The translations under genes were made by a program, and so were the position numbers. A DNA stretch of 64,000 bases, from NCBI RefSeq assembly GCF_000469545.1, contig NZ_KI273060.1, positions 1-64,000 of the forward strand, given 5' to 3'. Below are positions 62,565 to 64,000 of the stretch, piece by piece (position 1 is the stretch's first letter; every line of letters starts with the position of its first letter). The DNA comes from Mitsuokella sp. oral taxon 131 str. W9106. Its GTDB lineage: Bacteria > Bacillota > Negativicutes > Selenomonadales > Selenomonadaceae. The notes under the pieces were generated by a model. That model ran no database searches. It was not told where the DNA came from and worked only from the letters and a program-made list of their open reading frames with translations.

Positions 62565-63473
62565 ATGATTTATACGGTGACATTCAACCCTGCACTCGAC
62601 TACATCGTGCGCCTCGACGCATTCACGGCAGGTGCGATCAACCGCGTGAACTACGAGCAGGTATTAGGCGGCGGCAAGGGGATAAACGTATCCATCGTGC
62701 TCGGAAACATGGGCATCAAAAGCACGGCGCTCGGCTTCCTCGCAGGCTTTACGGGCGAGGAAATCAAGCGTCAGCTCGAAGGCTTCGGCGTCGCACATGA
62801 CTTCGTCCACCTCGAAAGCGGTTTCTCGCGCATCAACGTCAAGATCAAGGCAAACCGGGAAACGGAAATCAACGGGCAAGGTCCGGATATCCCTGCCGCG
62901 AAGCGGGACGAGCTTTTCAAGAAGCTCGACCGCCTGAAGGAGAACGACACGCTCGTGCTCGCAGGCTCGATCCCAAAGACCCTGCCCGACGACATCTACG
63001 AGCGCATCATGGAACGCGTCGACGGACGTGGCATCCGCATCGTCGTCGACGCGGAGAAAAAGCTCCTCCTAAACGTCCTCACGTACCATCCGTTCCTCAT
63101 CAAGCCGAACAACCACGAGCTCGGCGATATGTTCGGCGTCGTCCTGAAGTCGGACGAAGAACTCCTCGCCCACGCGAAGAAGCTTCAGAAAAAGGGCGCG
63201 CGCAACGTGCTCATCTCGATGGCGGGAGATGGCGCCCTCTTCCTCGGCGAAGACGGCACGACGTACAAGAGCCCTGCGCCGAAAGGCAGGCTCGTAAACT
63301 CCGTCGGCGCCGGCGACTCAATGGTCGCAGGTTTTCTGACGGGCTTTGAGGAGAGCGGCGGCGACTATCGCCGCGCTTTCTTCCAAGGCGTTGCGACGGG
63401 CAGCGCTTCGGCGTTCAGCGAGGATCTCGCGACGCGTCCCGAAGTCGAAGCACTCTTGAAGACGATTCTATGA
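62565..63473 (+). CDS. fruK: 1-phosphofructokinase
   Basis: PfkB-family kinase that turns fructose 1-phosphate into fructose 1,6-bisphosphate, 302 residues. NPALDY near the N-terminus, LGGGKGINVS, IKPNNHEL and the C-terminal catalytic VNSVGAGDSMVAGF are all intact. GGAGGG lies ten bases before the ATG at 62565. It is followed 43 bases later by a fructose PTS gene. A DeoR-type fruR, often first in such operons, is not present. Confidence 0.94.
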   Translation: MIYTVTFNPALDYIVRLDAFTAGAINRVNYEQVLGGGKGINVSIVLGNMGIKSTALGFLAGFTGEEIKRQLEGFGVAHDFVHLESGFSRINVKIKANRETEINGQGPDIPAAKRDELFKKLDRLKENDTLVLAGSIPKTLPDDIYERIMERVDGRGIRIVVDAEKKLLLNVLTYHPFLIKPNNHELGDMFGVVLKSDEELLAHAKKLQKKGARNVLISMAGDGALFLGEDGTTYKSPAPKGRLVNSVGAGDSMVAGFLTGFEESGGDYRRAFFQGVATGSASAFSEDLATRPEVEALLKTIL

Positions 63474-63516
63474 CCCTGATTTCAATTCTCAGTTTCCAGT
63501 AGAAAAGGAGTGTATC

Positions 63517-64000
63517 ATGCGCATTACCGATTTGCTGAAGAGGGAAAGCATCGCGCTCGGCACGAAACCGGCCGACAAGGCGGCCGCGATCCGCGAGCTC
63601 GCCGACCTCATGGACAAGGGCGGCAACCTCTCCGATAAGGAGCAGTACACGAAGGACGTATTCACGCGCGAAGCATCGGGCACGACGGGTCTCGGCGACG
63701 GCATCGCGACGCCGCACGCAAAGAGCGCGGGCGTCAAGTCGGCAGGTCTCGCCGCAATGACCGTGCCGGACGGCATGGATTTCGAGTCGATGGACGGCAA
63801 GCCCGCCCGTCTTTTCTTCATGATCGCCGCGCCGGACTCGGCGAATGACGAGCACCTCACGATCCTATCGAGTCTCGCGACGATGATCATGGATCCCGAC
63901 TTCAAGGAAGCGCTCATCGCCGCCAAGACGAAAGACGAGTTCCTGCATCTCATCGACCGCAAGGAGGACGGCAAATTCGAGGCGCCGAAGGCAGAGGACA
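63517..64000 (+). CDS. fruA: PTS fructose transporter, N-terminal EIIA domain (cut by window edge)
   Basis: First 161 residues of a fructose-type PTS protein; the gene runs past the window end. The EIIA domain of the fructose/mannitol type has its phosphorylated histidine in GIATPHAKS (His67). The last visible residues (EDGKFEAPKAED) look like the acidic linker leading to an EIIB domain, which favours a full FruA with fused A-B-C domains. AAAAGGAG lies before the ATG. It follows fruK in the same operon. Confidence 0.88.
   Translation, partial: MRITDLLKRESIALGTKPADKAAAIRELADLMDKGGNLSDKEQYTKDVFTREASGTTGLGDGIATPHAKSAGVKSAGLAAMTVPDGMDFESMDGKPARLFFMIAAPDSANDEHLTILSSLATMIMDPDFKEALIAAKTKDEFLHLIDRKEDGKFEAPKAED

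Overview
The window is a high-GC chromosomal segment (about 60% by eye) from what looks like a diderm Firmicute of the Negativicutes, most likely a Selenomonas or close relative. The grounds are the Firmicute-type rpiB-glyA-upp order, a monofunctional AICAR formyltransferase behind a ZTP riboswitch, a B12-dependent methionine synthase split into separate genes, an archaeal-type split glutamate synthase, tripartite tricarboxylate transport, and strong Shine-Dalgarno sequences with many TTG starts. The family-level placement is inference; no rRNA is present. A ParA/ParB pair with at least five parS sites between 31.8 and 41.9 kb suggests the window lies near the replication origin.

Layout. 0-3.6 kb: rpiB-glyA-upp-ychF operon (minus). 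3.8-6.5 kb: TrpXYZ-like ABC importer (plus). 6.5-11.6 kb: cyclic-di-GMP region with two overlapping paralogous GGDEF genes, a PHP phosphoesterase and an EAL protein. 11.7-14.7 kb: amino acid permease and acyl-CoA ligase. 14.7-18.4 kb: a lower-GC module of DcuC-type carrier, M20 peptidase and divergent LysR regulator. 18.4-24.8 kb: Bax-inhibitor-like protein, DUF815 ATPase with tmcAL, glucose PTS EIICBA and a cupin. 24.9-30.0 kb: three-gene glutamate synthase operon. 30.2-33.7 kb: M23 peptidase, DUF4446 protein, parB, parA. 33.7-39.1 kb: methionine genes (MetH reactivation domain, LysR, MetE-like enzyme, metH). 39.4-43.0 kb: pfkA, ZTP riboswitch with AICAR formyltransferase, and Sua5. 43.0-46.4 kb: DUF421/DUF3290 membrane pair, a GmhA-like SIS protein and three unrecognised genes.

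46.5-59.8 kb is the most distinctive part: a long minus-strand operon behind a clear sigma-54 promoter. It encodes a four-carbon acid-sugar kinase (DUF1537), PdxA2, a DapA-family lyase, a hydroxyacid dehydrogenase, an amidohydrolase, an iron-containing alcohol dehydrogenase, TctB-TctA-TctC and a cytidylate-kinase-like protein. A PrpR_N/PAS/AAA+/Fis sigma-54 activator lies just upstream. Together this looks like an uptake and breakdown route for a C4 (or related) sugar acid. In its middle sits a lower-GC piece with the amidohydrolase and a wrecked MFS transporter gene.

59.9-64.0 kb: prmC, a secreted protein of unknown function, a YitT-family membrane protein, and the start of a fructose operon (fruK, then a fructose PTS gene cut by the window edge). 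No tRNA, rRNA, CRISPR array or insertion sequence was recognised. No stretch over 300 bases lacks a gene; the longest gap, 39127-39421, holds the metH terminator and a variant parS.
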